From NCBI GenBank assembly GCA_051649605.1, contig JBOFHK010000016.1, forward strand, positions 1 to 50,176: a DNA stretch of 50,176 bases, given 5' to 3'. This document shows, piece by piece, positions 44,601 to 50,176 of the stretch. Position 1 is the first letter of the stretch. Each line of letters begins with the position of its first letter. Source of the DNA: Brevinema_A sp051649605. GTDB taxonomy: Bacteria; Spirochaetota; Brevinematia; Brevinematales; Brevinemataceae. Below the pieces are notes generated by a model. That model saw nothing but the letters and a program-made list of their open reading frames with translations. It searched no databases and was not told the origin of the DNA. The position numbers and the translations under genes were made by a program.

Positions 44601-44896
44601 GTAGCTCTTATACCTATGAATTACGTCCTAAAGAGCTACAAACAGGTGTCCGTCACATATGGACATTAAATAATGAATTTGCTCCTCACCATGGACAAAT
44701 GGTAGCTTGGAGACGAAGTGGATCTACGGCGAAAATGTTGATCGTAGGAGTTTCAGAGGCAAATCAAGAAAATCTAGTGAAATTAGTTCAACAATTTACC
44801 CTTGGGGGGACAAGCGGGCCATTTGATGCCAGTACTAAGGAGTTGAATATAAAACATAAAAGCTCATCATCAGAAGGATTTGTTGACTGGAACTAG
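32663..44896 (+). CDS. Giant repeat lipoprotein, 4077 residues
   Basis: The signal peptide MKNNILLSTLILAFLVGC ends in a lipobox, so the protein is anchored by C18. ATG 32663 has GAGG with 6-nt spacing; the ATG at 32645 has none. The mature part appears to be built from about 26 diverged units of about 156 residues. Each has an opening like WVxL...Y...W.F, a centre like Y.I..I.D...GVFxLxG and a close like hNxYxGIxI, followed by a short linker with EA...L...WN. The units look beta-rich. I see almost no cysteine besides the lipid site (one near the C-terminus, QFCSSY), no membrane helix, protease or adhesin signature. I do not recognise the family. A strong terminator follows. Being surface-exposed is an inference. 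Confidence 0.9.
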   Translation: MKNNILLSTLILAFLVGCTIESRKVFNLAYQEKQIVYTLDRGPFKSINQDGIFNASDHRVWDFNIEQMEISIYNVKGTDILDSNSYTFEVVEDTSAIEGVLRLYGNGPLNNNFVGVVALTNSHGAFLKLQIQSTPEAIIEQATQQSFWAYASDPILFRVHKNYLNQEIVSLDAEEFLPEKEYIIYVPSIRTLANGATQYVISSTEIFVQPDDSLIEGKKSEIILHSTRVIPLNTEIYEAEIDGAGQYVGIEFHPNPSNTKMKMIAAPSYDGAVNALKNQANYNRSLRRDALLNNKAIRFLKEHQIVHLVKPPTTGEYFWDQTDELIFDADNMKMRVITTLSILPPYGNFGATNILDYNIKLTKVTGTRSGIFKIEGATGPKFLNKFAAFNIIEEGNKVYFDMSLQDDNTAAQVALLDIMATPTKSYQDQKTATKPFRLGKNLHNIGEIWVRLNKSLDGGMSFDGKNTELFHFLDIQNNFLAHQRIQGGVSTPSFYKLEVVVDINDTNGVFLMHGYTDDTFTTPNPGAPLHGKYWAIERGSELYKTQAKFGIGNTITEAVNTKNSLELFNLHERRALPNDYRVIIHMETFKEWVAMTYTDNVGVPIADHGVVPTPLPPVGSVPVYFKYKTSELLFSTTSGSPKVTVTPFSGTVNNIITGTPATYDIETIEEQSPIYGVFKLKLDGAASPDVDWDGKYLSVRVETGAFGDRAYIAITEPPLDDKDPIQLETALNRAKDEIIRIFTDRFYNYHAKSSVPLFATFVKAIQGIRYIKSETDTTGTPNGIFIPYNTQYVSFSFTPLGMKVERITPNSSATDSDTYTLRMIDDGGDYKGIFQLTLQNRPLHNKFVRIDIQNGVDEKNNIRILIDDDVSKLADGVVAPIANSGSFTTIETTHKDLKVLNTPNTALTTMVAISTDWASIDTTDKLYDFKNHQLFRFDLANESVNIITISAGAEIRSENYGYLIVENEQTGADYGAVLLLQGPSTYNGQYFALTNTLHTFPVVVARPAVEGTKFSFGTSFNAAKNGLANKEPHLVPTDPLADTDVKNAFISLGMNTSTPPGFGTPSYVLLQNGAYDPRNTETWIFDPSKTNVTITHTSGQVVYDLYMLEGEPTQGAAPNVTRDTALFYLKSLSTGAHYNNTYVHVRDHVMIDTAGTDDSESTMNLVLHKNRTTVTDPTTPIGLTMKDSRSASISVPAIDLAAANLWMRLHDSEFQLNSAGTELWEFKLNGNAEIRITDQAGASHTYKYAPRENLSSHRGVFSLRSTDPAAPYNDHMVGIGIGGEPTPVPPAVEPGYNRGSSFDAHSMRLVILPIGANPVDTQRAVVAALNTTLPEWNFRTKIAAELHYNPAMLLNSIDDTAQGWVKLIKNTAGDYEYISTSTERWQFVESANRLVNLPAVGGGVASLVHDVLIEQSDAIPTQRHGIKLSTSGATSRRVEYQIFRANDGGVRSNQFVVLELGSGLNEKLMKVGTGATLAAARADFDATTGFNWSTYDRAIAGWGPVGVIDTSDKSWSLQRNDPNDITQDLGSAGTTTGNGHFNTTLTGSNKPSYNPNNSIDIVFDTQSQLMTVNYVVGNKTTPRIYSLSLVEEISPTEGVYLSQGGIGAFSGRFVYIETAEEPVNGDFNRGKRGRMSVAGTLNEVKMMNQALKTAGTWNFFESDWTRVSDIVFAEANKRHAPTTTLTDPQGAYVELGFSEVDKPNVYDPKLVVTYTFIPTRRTINGVDYLSDRTVIISNVSPTKTRDDVYTYEIQEVKDTAGQDLRSYALLNGSGPDGGKTIGIRLPRDNTSAVAVAIIGTPTEVRNAIQWTVDNIDPTTTTGNDTYRYSTLKSVESKSKVLEELTKFNGMVTLDSDSIYVDNNTTEWSFAIDSTGVFQATTIERRLGVANRTTTYNIVKVVSQHEDDGAAGITTFKGILFLKGAGSLNRNYIGVVIEQIAGAQAIKLYPFASTGGTATPASAFASAEQVLTGTGTYNFVEKSVVHFPNTEPIVNALIAKGEWISLNSTSFAYLPANQITNLRFKNGREVDVKIGNNAAVTGRFKVVWDEVSLSKTILQFINKGTTVLPLDFANSYFAIDLMNTADSDGMKALKKTGININTVADRDQLIADRDNLRDPTYIPKTLFDIRTDALATLFDVSPSKWRQVADEQGNLAGAAHAGGTVAWTALYNANKDTAPWNYDLEKDANNYYSFKITRGTSNKPENESSLEAIPFQYQLKMISDGGANDAIYRLYGASPVGEPQPFYQSEISNRFHAIRIGTGSDHFRMKTAYGSTLDEAMIAINSLAFFNMSAQELWKNTSTVWISNMNVNTVNGDNVTVLNNGWGEWVDMTSGTGFDIDNHDYWSFVHNEGSESIVYSEVRAGTVTSYSYGLRLMTREDKGGFYTLIGFGPHNGRILIYQRGALNVTDIAEKTGASFFITTAGNNDYNSARAGFNAQFTKPGNAKYNWVERRTLRESIGVLEAIVNNNLGTMFSIDSDAYAKTPSINVYNKRDHRSLQFSVNTTDITATVNAVDTVNGSSTSVLYNAIPQKTALPDAQKNIKGVVLLNAAPANALHGKIFAVQLKTTDKKVIFKEYATVAAAEAVIIAGDVPEDVNSIYVLRESVSENYSPALEGLEHLGSLVDLDKDTIYLDHDTLEYAFDSTAGTVLISTRSDVAGVTVQKNDTYFFNEIKGLTPFTGGANPAPDADGKRRALFLLKGTRGSANPLHNKLLAIQFNTINDKTLVGKQVLITDDRSAVSDALLDARPMRTAVKTGVLISEDNLSIFEKIIHPTTGIHGLGVLHPSATNFTYNPSATETLWIDQRQRIIYHENSFPGAGTNFVRFTFSNLTDSTARQGKRLVIQFLSNTRDDLFFRGDQTIPTYVTGTARTGIKTPNPTSTTLGGASKVEWSWAFGLGDGNLDTTGIFLGYETNNISQAISNLDNGTDPKMVPLRYLRNTPEVLDTIYNQIGDTENEWYIPVDANRAPLPDLGEQNFAFRIPQRTAVTGVNSAVYDFRYGIRTGLTTVGSSKANMLTKIIRNDGANDGVLLPHTFNFSRLSNKYVALRYGMRENETKVKMAVADTEAEAIQQLNTLSYWNYVQKTTLEAQARVISNMAISGTTRHTWVQFASTVTNPSYSAGDTIDWTFDEARLVLTIYTVVASTTNADTYRLQTIKDEATHKGVFLIVGAGNLGQKFIALDNSTAVNATNTKAWLGVGDTITDAIRNRDTANSTSRYALFRKDTILSVGVVMSYMINHFTAGDASALQFTVSNFVRGVNLKDSFEYKYYMDRGDARVRITTRTKGVARTDDYLASQLPNPSGVDPNWYGFYRISGPGIDNGQILGIRLVSSNLTYTHAAVISGRTKAEMNQPGTGTIPNTVAGVHAVLSATNVEYPVGYYEPNHPLYSYNVLNMLSTMGDIVELSGGKFNPVAYRRYTFNAAANSLVIISKNGLNETREEYNIMLNVDTNAMGATTSERAVFYLQNLNGTFPAAPHMAIALIKDGNSLNPNVDYRAILVVDQNPKPSYDSVTTILGTATSSPYSYWTHEKFSSVNIVHDRLKDLETLAKPKAIWSTSDGTLNGTLSTKTYSNLVFLADDRLFKNNGTGTSRIKKGNAGLENKGGYFEPKDTYVWKFGFAYDAIEIQQNLTNASGTIQTTSQHFTAKVLESTDNLVVIQLIQSTGSNRELQTLFGNMVLAIDLGSRRERSDNVKIGYARPAGATKAQMTAAITAAKADLQAQLNGLLKYTPNVISQAQAYEQHRSLMNIGKSGMTTRMFTDSVGQETVAPEFSYSAQQIGGTVDVGNNNAYGNNTAFHFILGLKAHSDQNNTRPGHDSERYPTTRVGFMINVVQTDGLDTMIFRFHRPNDTSHALVSTTGWSNLMFNKYHAIQAGRGAFLGELKWVYADTPEEARVKLALQPFYNNSYEWIAPKARREFMGSLIAARDDVWVQRSFPKSYQSFSGNVYTRNWRFSTNTVGGKTSYTTRISDYNSLGQFCSSYTYELRPKELQTGVRHIWTLNNEFAPHHGQMVAWRRSGSTAKMLIVGVSEANQENLVKLVQQFTLGGTSGPFDASTKELNIKHKSSSSEGFVDWN
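32958..44720 (+). repeat. About 26 diverged tandem repeats inside the giant gene
   Basis: The central motif of each unit recurs near 32958, 33390, 33768, 34185, 34690, 35158, 35587, 36034, 36439, 36985, 37457, 37962, 38412, 38833, 39345, 39808, 40294, 40746, 41180, 41747, 42155, 42594, 43046, 43631, 44187 and 44654. The mean step is about 468 bp. Units are alike in protein but not in DNA, so the duplication is old. Positions are read by eye. Confidence 0.7.
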
Positions 44897-44914
44897 TACT
44901 CTCAAATTCAAATT

Positions 44915-44945
44915 AAAAACTCCCCCCAATATGGGGGGAGTTTTT
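44915..44945 (+). terminator. Terminator of the giant gene
   Basis: A 13-bp perfect stem (44915-44927 with 44933-44945) around AATAT, with six G-C pairs in a row and a T-run, 19 bp after the stop. Confidence 0.93.
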
Positions 44946-44984
44946 GTGTAGGGAGGAGATTTTTTAAAAAATAAAAAACCTCAC

Positions 44985-45013
44985 TAGACAAAACAATCGA
45001 TCAATGGTATAAT
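44985..45013 (+). promoter_or_regulatory. Promoter of the FAD oxidoreductase pair
   Basis: TAGACA (44985-44990) and TATAAT (45008-45013) are 17 bp apart, about 50 bp before the ATG at 45063. Confidence 0.65.
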
Positions 45014-45062
45014 ATTTTATAAGAGCTAATTAATAGATAATAAAATAAATTTTGGAGTAAAT

Positions 45063-46514
45063 ATGAAAGACATTGTGATTATCGGTGCTGGGATCTGTGG
45101 ATCAGCCCTAGCACGTGAGCTATCAAAATACCACCTAGATACCCTCGTCTTAGAAAAACAAAACGATGTTTCTGTAGGGGCGACTAAAGCTAATAGTGGG
45201 ATCGCCCATGCGGGATATGACCCCAAGCCAAACACCCTTATGGCTAAGTATAATGTCCTAGGGAGTCGGATGCTCGAGCAACTTTGCAAAGACCTCACTG
45301 TACCTTACAAAAAAACGGGGGCTGTTGTTGTTGCCTTTTCCCAAGACGAAATAACGATCTTACAGACTTTATACGATCAGGGGATTACTAACGGTATCCC
45401 TAAAGAATGTTTGGTAATCCTCTCCCAACAAGAGCTTCGTCAAAAGGAACCAAATATTTCTGATCAGGCGATTGCAGCCTTATGGTGTTCCGAAACGGCG
45501 GTAATTAGTTCTTTTGAATTGTGCGTAGGGCTCATGGAAAGTGCTGTTATCAACGGCGTCGAAGTCGCAAAAAATACCCAAGTTGAAGCGATCGAAAAAA
45601 TCGATGAGGGATTCCTCATCAAAACCGATAATCCCCAGTACAATAATATCAAAACTCGTTTTTTAGTCAACGCTGCGGGTGCTAGTGCCGATCAGATCCA
45701 TAATATGCTTGCCCCCGCTCCCTATACGATTACGATCCAACGCGGAGAATATTATCTCTTGGATAAGAAATATGGTTCGTTGACCAATACGGTGGTTTTT
45801 CAATGCCCTACAAAATTAGGTAAGGGGGTTTTAGTCTCGCCTACAGCCCATGGTAATCTTATTGTTGGGCCTAATGCCTATATTGTTGATGACCCTGATA
45901 ATACGGCGACAAGCCCTGCGGGATTAGTAGAAGTCCGTACTTTAGCCAAAAAATCTATTCCCCAAATTCCTTTTGGTGCAAATCTACGAAATTTCTCAGG
46001 AAACCGAGCCGAAGCATCAACGGGGGATTTTATTATTGGGGCTGTACCTCAAATCTCAGGATTTTATCAAATTGCTGGAATTAAATCACCTGGACTTACT
46101 TCTGCACCTGCGATCGCGATTGATATGGTGGATATGCTCGAACAGGGGGGATTAGTTCTCAAACAAAAAACGGATTTCAATCCTTATCGTATTGTGGTGC
46201 ATTTAGATTATCTCTCCCTTGAAGAAAGAGCAAAATTAATTGCAACCAATCCTCTTTATGGGCGGATTGTTTGTTACTGTGAAAATGTCTCCGAAGGGGA
46301 AATTATCGACGCAATTCGACGCCCTAATGGGGGTTCAACGATTGAGGGAGTCAAAAAACGGACTCGTGTTTGTGCTGGCCCTTGCCAAGGGGGGCTTTGT
46401 ATGTCCCGTATTGCACAGATTATCGCCCGTGAGAAGAATATTGAACTTTCTCAAGTCTATCAAGATAAAGAAAATTCTTATATGGTGATCCCTCGAGGAG
46501 CAAAAAATGATTAA
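45063..46514 (+). CDS. FAD-dependent glycerol-3-phosphate dehydrogenase-like oxidoreductase with BFD-type [2Fe-2S] domain
   Basis: 483 residues. The N-terminal FAD-binding motif VIIGAGICGSALARELSKY (residues 5-23) and the DAO fold (ATKANSGIAHAGYD) resemble GlpA/GlpO. The C-terminal domain has CYCENVSEGEI and RVCAGPCQGGLC, the four-cysteine [2Fe-2S] cluster of BFD-like domains. Such proteins oxidise glycerol-3-phosphate or related 2-hydroxy acids in anaerobes, passing electrons to a partner flavoprotein. The partner gene overlaps by 8 bp, showing coupled translation. Substrate is inferred from the family only. Confidence 0.88.
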   Translation: MKDIVIIGAGICGSALARELSKYHLDTLVLEKQNDVSVGATKANSGIAHAGYDPKPNTLMAKYNVLGSRMLEQLCKDLTVPYKKTGAVVVAFSQDEITILQTLYDQGITNGIPKECLVILSQQELRQKEPNISDQAIAALWCSETAVISSFELCVGLMESAVINGVEVAKNTQVEAIEKIDEGFLIKTDNPQYNNIKTRFLVNAAGASADQIHNMLAPAPYTITIQRGEYYLLDKKYGSLTNTVVFQCPTKLGKGVLVSPTAHGNLIVGPNAYIVDDPDNTATSPAGLVEVRTLAKKSIPQIPFGANLRNFSGNRAEASTGDFIIGAVPQISGFYQIAGIKSPGLTSAPAIAIDMVDMLEQGGLVLKQKTDFNPYRIVVHLDYLSLEERAKLIATNPLYGRIVCYCENVSEGEIIDAIRRPNGGSTIEGVKKRTRVCAGPCQGGLCMSRIAQIIAREKNIELSQVYQDKENSYMVIPRGAKND

Positions 46515-47400
46515 ACGAGAACAACACAAACTAGTAATTATTGGTGGGGGTGTTGCAGGAATAGCAGCTGCCCTCAAAGCCGAAGAATTAGGAATCAAAA
46601 ATACTTTATTATTAGAACGAGAACCAAAGCTAACAAAATCTCTCAACAATACGGTAACGACTAGGGTGGATTCTACGGTTCTGAATGTTACACCCAATAA
46701 AGAAACTACCGTACAAAGTCCAGAAGGTATTTTCAAAATCCAAGCAGAAGCGATTATTTTTGCTACAGGATCTCGAGAAAAACATCGAGGCTCGATTGCT
46801 TTAGCAGGCCCACGAGTATCAGGAATTATGACTCTTGGTATGGCACAGCAATTTCTTGATACTGAAGCCTGTCTTCTTGGGAAAAACATTGTGATTTTGG
46901 GACTTAATGAGAAAAGTTTAAATATAACAAGACGGCTTCGCTCCAAAGAGGTTCTTGGGGTGTATGGGCTACCTCTTTCTACGATAGACAATAAGATTGT
47001 TGAATCTTTTAAAGAGTTAGATGTACCAGTATTTCTTTCAAAAACGGTTTTACAAGTCCATGGGAAGGCACGACTGGAAGGGATAACGATCGTAGATTTT
47101 CATAATGATACAATACATCAGGGACATTATCGTAGGGATACAGAGCAAGAGATTACCTGTGATACCTTACTCTTATCGTTAGGGGCAGTGCCTTCTGTGG
47201 CGATGATGGAGCAAATGGGTGTGGTGATTGATCCTTCCTCTCAAGGGGCTAAGGTTAATAAAAATATGGAAACTTCAATTCCTGGGGTTTTTGCTTGTGG
47301 TGATTGTTGCCATGTACAGGATTCCATTGATAAAACCGTACAAGAAGGTGAACAAGCAGCTATGGGAGTTGCGACCTTTTTTAAATTGTGGTCTCTCTAG
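46507..47400 (+). CDS. FAD/NAD(P)-dependent oxidoreductase, partner subunit, shortened
   Basis: 297 residues with FAD motif LVIIGGGVAGIAAALKAEELG (residues 9-29), IIFATGSREK near 87-96 and the C-terminal FAD loop TSIPGVFACGDCCHVQDSIDKT. It is the usual partner of the preceding GlpA-like protein. Relatives are about 420 residues and carry a conserved GGILNQC...GFG segment soon after the first motif; here ERE passes almost directly to a VLNVTP stretch, so this segment is missing and the protein is short. A DUF1667 gene that often follows is absent. It may still work with altered electron transfer. Confidence 0.82.
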   Translation: MIKREQHKLVIIGGGVAGIAAALKAEELGIKNTLLLEREPKLTKSLNNTVTTRVDSTVLNVTPNKETTVQSPEGIFKIQAEAIIFATGSREKHRGSIALAGPRVSGIMTLGMAQQFLDTEACLLGKNIVILGLNEKSLNITRRLRSKEVLGVYGLPLSTIDNKIVESFKELDVPVFLSKTVLQVHGKARLEGITIVDFHNDTIHQGHYRRDTEQEITCDTLLLSLGAVPSVAMMEQMGVVIDPSSQGAKVNKNMETSIPGVFACGDCCHVQDSIDKTVQEGEQAAMGVATFFKLWSL

Positions 47401-47531
47401 GGTAAAGATATTAAACATAACAGAGTGTACTAATTAAAGGAAGTTTGTGCTTTAAGACGTCTATGTAATTTTAGATAAATAAATCTAACAAAATCAATAA
47501 TAAAAATTAGTTTTGACTATAGAGGTTATCG

Positions 47532-48593
47532 ATGACACTAACAGAAAAGTTTCTTAAAGATCCTTATTCTTTGGATAAAAAAGAGTTAACTGAGTTAATT
47601 GCAACGATCAATGATGAAGAATTGGAGAGAGTCATTCGAGAAGCTTATAAAGTCAGACAACAAGTCTTTGGCAATACGGTCTTTATGAGAGCTTTGATAG
47701 AGATTAGTTCTTTTTGTAAGCAGAATTGTCTTTATTGCGGGCTTCGTGCTTCCAACCGACAGGCGGAACGTTATCGAATGTCTCTTAATACTATTGTCGA
47801 ATGCTGTAAATGGTCTCATGAAATGGGGTATCGTAGCTTTGTTCTACAAGGTGGGGAAGATTTTCATCAATCGATAGACGAACTTTGTACGGTGATTCGT
47901 ACGGTGAGTACGACTTTTCCAGATTGTTCGCTGACAATTTCTATTGGTGAAAAATCTAAAGAAGAATACCAAAGATTATTTGATGCAGGGGCTCATCGTT
48001 ACCTTCTTCGTCATGAAGCAGCTTCACGTCGGCTTTATAATCATATCCACCCAAAAGCGATGAATTATGATCACCGCATTCAATGTTTACACAATCTAAG
48101 AGCCATAGGTTTTCAGGTGGGAGCGGGATTTATGGTAGGACTTCCTACGCAAACCGCAGAAGATCTCGCGGAAGATATTATTTTTGTGAGAGAATTTAAA
48201 CCCCATATGGTGGGTATTGGGCCTTTTTTAGCACACCATGATACTCCATTAGGGAAAGAAAATAACGGAACCTTAAGGGAGACTCTTTTAATGATTGCAT
48301 TAAGCCGATTGACCTTACCGAAAGCCTTAATCCCATCAACGACAGCGTTAGGAACCCTTGATCCTACAGGTCGAGAGCAAGGATTTATTGCTGGAGGAAA
48401 TGTTGTTATGCCGAATGTTTCTCCAGTAGAAGTACGTAAAAAATATATGCTCTATGATAATAAAATTGGTACGGCGGACTCTGCTATTGATAGCCATCGT
48501 TTGGTGAGTGATCGTATTACAAAATGTGGATTTACTCCAGATTTTACTAGGGGTGATCACCCAGATTTCCAAAAACAATTTCAAGAGGATTAA
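47532..48593 (+). CDS. hydE: [FeFe]-hydrogenase maturase HydE (radical SAM)
   Basis: 353 residues, typical HydE length. The radical-SAM cluster motif is CKQNCLYC with C62, C66 and C69, followed by GLRASN. LQGGEDFHQSIDEL near 106-119, RHEAASRRLY near 158-167 and GAGFMVGLPTQTAEDL near 197-212 are HydE-type motifs. It helps build the H-cluster of [FeFe] hydrogenase, probably making part of its diiron subcluster. HydF follows 2 bp later. HydG and the hydrogenase itself are not in the window. Confidence 0.94.
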   Translation: MTLTEKFLKDPYSLDKKELTELIATINDEELERVIREAYKVRQQVFGNTVFMRALIEISSFCKQNCLYCGLRASNRQAERYRMSLNTIVECCKWSHEMGYRSFVLQGGEDFHQSIDELCTVIRTVSTTFPDCSLTISIGEKSKEEYQRLFDAGAHRYLLRHEAASRRLYNHIHPKAMNYDHRIQCLHNLRAIGFQVGAGFMVGLPTQTAEDLAEDIIFVREFKPHMVGIGPFLAHHDTPLGKENNGTLRETLLMIALSRLTLPKALIPSTTALGTLDPTGREQGFIAGGNVVMPNVSPVEVRKKYMLYDNKIGTADSAIDSHRLVSDRITKCGFTPDFTRGDHPDFQKQFQED

Positions 48594-48595
48594 CG

Positions 48596-49798
48596 ATGCG
48601 AACAGGGCGAGGGGAACGTTTTCATATTTCAATTTTTGGTCAGACAAATAGTGGTAAATCTACTCTTATGAATGCTTTAGTTGCTCAGAATATTTCTATT
48701 GTAAGTTCACAAAAAGGGACGACTACGGATGCCGTTTATAAAAATTTTGAACTCTTAGATGCAGGAGCGGTGGTTTTTATCGATACAGCAGGGTTTGGAG
48801 ATGATACGGTATTGGGGCTAGAGCGTGAAGAGGCGTCTGAAAAAATTATTGCAAAAACAGATCTCGCGTTGATTACGATTGATGCAACTGATATTAATTA
48901 TAAATCTTACAAAAAAATTGCCCGAAAATGTAGAAAATTTTCTATTGAATCTTGGATGATCTTTACAAAAATTGATTGTCTTTCGGAGCTTGATCTAGAA
49001 GAATTAAAAGATATTTATCCAGATGCATTATTTCTCTCTTCGATATATCAAGAGGATATTGACGCTCTTTTACAAAAATTAAGTACCTATATTGCGATAC
49101 AAAATCAAGAACATAAATTGATTGGAGATTTACTACCTTATGGTTCTCGGGTTGTTTTAGTTGTGCCAATCGATAGTGAAGCTCCGAAAGGTCGTATTAT
49201 CAACCCTCAAGTCCAAGTAATTCGAGATGCTTTAGATAGTGGATTGGAAGTTATTATTGTTCGGGATACAGAGTTGGAACAAACTCTCCGAAGATTGGAT
49301 TATCAAGTTGATTTGGTAGTTACGGACTCTCAGGCTTTTAATGAAATCTCCAAAATAGTACCAGAACATATTTATTTAACAGGATTCTCGATCTTATTTA
49401 TTCGATATAAGGGAGATCTTAAGGCTTTTGTTCAAGGTTTAGAAATTCTAAAAAACCTTACCCCTCAGGATAAGATTGCCATAGCGGAAAGTTGCTCCCA
49501 TAATATTAGTTGTGAAGATATAGGGCGATTTAAAATTCCTGTATTACTCGAAAAAATATTAGGATTTAAACCTTCGATTGAGTTTTTTATGGGTTCAGAT
49601 TTCCCTAAAAATCCTGAGAAATATAAGCTTCTGATCCACTGTGGAGCTTGTATGACCAATCGACAAACCATCTTATCCCGTATGACGATCTGTATGGATG
49701 CATCAGTGATGTTTGTTAATTATGGGATAATCCTAGCTTATGGGGCTGGTATTCTTGATAGGAGTATTAAGATTTTTAAAGATAAAGGTCTCTATTAA
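48596..49798 (+). CDS. hydF: [FeFe]-hydrogenase maturation GTPase HydF
   Basis: 400 residues. The N-terminal GTPase domain has the P-loop GQTNSGKST (G15-T23), the switch region DTAGFGD near 64-70 and the base motif TKID. A middle dimerisation part follows. The C-terminal cluster domain has ESCSHN and HCGACM, supplying the cysteines that hold the [4Fe-4S] cluster. HydF carries the assembled diiron precursor to apo-hydrogenase. The 2-bp gap after hydE shows they are one operon. All key motifs are intact. Confidence 0.95.
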   Translation: MRTGRGERFHISIFGQTNSGKSTLMNALVAQNISIVSSQKGTTTDAVYKNFELLDAGAVVFIDTAGFGDDTVLGLEREEASEKIIAKTDLALITIDATDINYKSYKKIARKCRKFSIESWMIFTKIDCLSELDLEELKDIYPDALFLSSIYQEDIDALLQKLSTYIAIQNQEHKLIGDLLPYGSRVVLVVPIDSEAPKGRIINPQVQVIRDALDSGLEVIIVRDTELEQTLRRLDYQVDLVVTDSQAFNEISKIVPEHIYLTGFSILFIRYKGDLKAFVQGLEILKNLTPQDKIAIAESCSHNISCEDIGRFKIPVLLEKILGFKPSIEFFMGSDFPKNPEKYKLLIHCGACMTNRQTILSRMTICMDASVMFVNYGIILAYGAGILDRSIKIFKDKGLY

Positions 49799-49833
49799 GA
49801 TATTTTAATTACAATAGCTAATGAATAATATAG

Positions 49834-49870
49834 AAAACAACCTACACATAAAATAGTGTAAGTTGTTTTT
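49834..49870. terminator. Bidirectional terminator after hydF
   Basis: Arms 49834-49847 and 49856-49869 pair over 14 positions with one C-A mismatch, around an 8-nt loop, with A- and T-runs outside. It lies between convergent hydF and the partial ABC gene. Confidence 0.75.
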
Positions 49871-49895
49871 CTTTAGATATTTTAGAAAAATAAAA

Positions 49896-50176
49896 TTATT
49901 GGAGAATAATTGAATTAATATCGATTTCATTTTCGATCAGATTAATACTATATAAAAACTCTTGAGTAGTTATAAGATCTGATCTATCTGTAGAGGATAA
50001 TGTTGGGTCAAAGTTATAATGAGGAAGAAGGTCTTTGACTTCGTTGGTAGATATTTGTAAAGCTTCGGAGGCTAGGATTAGAGCTTCTTCTAGGTTGCTA
50101 TTCATATAATCTACTGCTTCTTGATGGGCTTCACGAAACGTTTGAACAACTTCAGGGTATTTTTGAGCAAAATCAC
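49896..50176 (-). CDS. ABC transporter substrate-binding protein, C-terminal part (NitT/TauT-like, cut by window edge)
   Basis: The last 93 codons of a longer protein; the frame stays open to the window end, so an internal ATG at 50105 is not the start. The sequence FAQKYPEVVQTFREAHQEAVDYMN and ALILASEALQI, then YNFDPTLSSTDRSDL and TQEFLYSINLI, match the C-terminal lobe of sulfonate/nitrate/thiamine-precursor type binding proteins (SsuA/TauA family). The substrate cannot be told from this piece. The upstream part, a possible signal peptide and the partner transport genes lie beyond the window. Confidence 0.82.
   Translation of the reverse strand, partial: DFAQKYPEVVQTFREAHQEAVDYMNSNLEEALILASEALQISTNEVKDLLPHYNFDPTLSSTDRSDLITTQEFLYSINLIENEIDINSIILQ

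Noticed and set aside
46335..46991. Long minus-strand open frame of 218 codons over the two FAD oxidoreductase genes
   Set aside because: Antisense shadow without ribosome site or recognisable domain; both plus-strand genes have strong motifs.
47441..47531. Promoter for hydE in the gap after the flavoprotein gene
   Set aside because: No -35/-10 pair with proper spacing could be found, so hydE may be read from upstream or from an unrecognised promoter.

Overview
This is an AT-rich window of about 50 kb with closely packed genes. It looks like the chromosome of a host-associated, fermentative bacterium with two membranes. Evidence for two membranes is an apolipoprotein N-acyltransferase with its full catalytic triad, several lipoproteins with loose lipoboxes (LISC, IVSC, LVGC) and a TRAP transporter. 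Evidence for anaerobic life is the hydrogenase maturases HydE and HydF, many PTS permeases and no visible respiratory genes. A spirochaete would fit the composition and lipoprotein style, but no gene here proves the phylum. Strong sigma-70-type promoters (about TTGACA-N17-TATAAT) and AGGAG ribosome sites are easy to see.

Layout. 1-2.8 kb (+): the end of a DAACS amino-acid symporter, alanine dehydrogenase and an aminotransferase. 2.9-8.1 kb (-): a GntR/UTRA regulator, a complete mannose-family PTS (IIA, IIB, IIC, IID), a ceramidase-like hydrolase and a SIS-domain protein, all controlled from a promoter buried in a 29-bp perfect inverted repeat. 8.4-12.1 kb (+): a fructose operon (DeoR-type regulator, 1-phosphofructokinase, EIIBC, EIIA) with matching operator-like sites before the regulator and before the kinase. 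12.2-15.8 kb (-): a GT39-type membrane glycosyltransferase, an ankyrin protein with no usual start codon and a GH19 chitinase-like lipoprotein. 16-20 kb (+): DUF4127 protein, a lone cellobiose-type EIIC and a GT80 sialyltransferase-like lipoprotein. 20.2-22.1 kb (-): a broken GmrSD-like (DUF262/DUF1524) defence gene. 22.2-28.6 kb (+): a FCD-type GntR regulator, a three-part TRAP transporter, UxuA and UxuB. 28.6-32.3 kb: an orphan membrane protein, three tRNA genes (-) with a consensus promoter, and a bPH protein / Lnt / small membrane protein operon (-). 32.7-44.9 kb (+): one giant lipoprotein of 4077 residues made of about 26 diverged repeats. 45-47.4 kb (+): two FAD oxidoreductases of the glycerol-3-phosphate dehydrogenase type. 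47.5-49.8 kb (+): hydE and hydF. The right edge cuts an ABC substrate-binding protein (-).

Taken together, the genes point to growth on host-type sugars (fructose, probable amino sugars and hexuronates), amino-acid fermentation with hydrogen production, and surface modification by sialyltransferase and lipoproteins. The most striking items are the giant repeat lipoprotein, the sialyltransferase operon and the ceramidase-like gene inside a PTS operon. The CDS starts given here were chosen by ribosome-site spacing and sometimes differ from the longest open frame.
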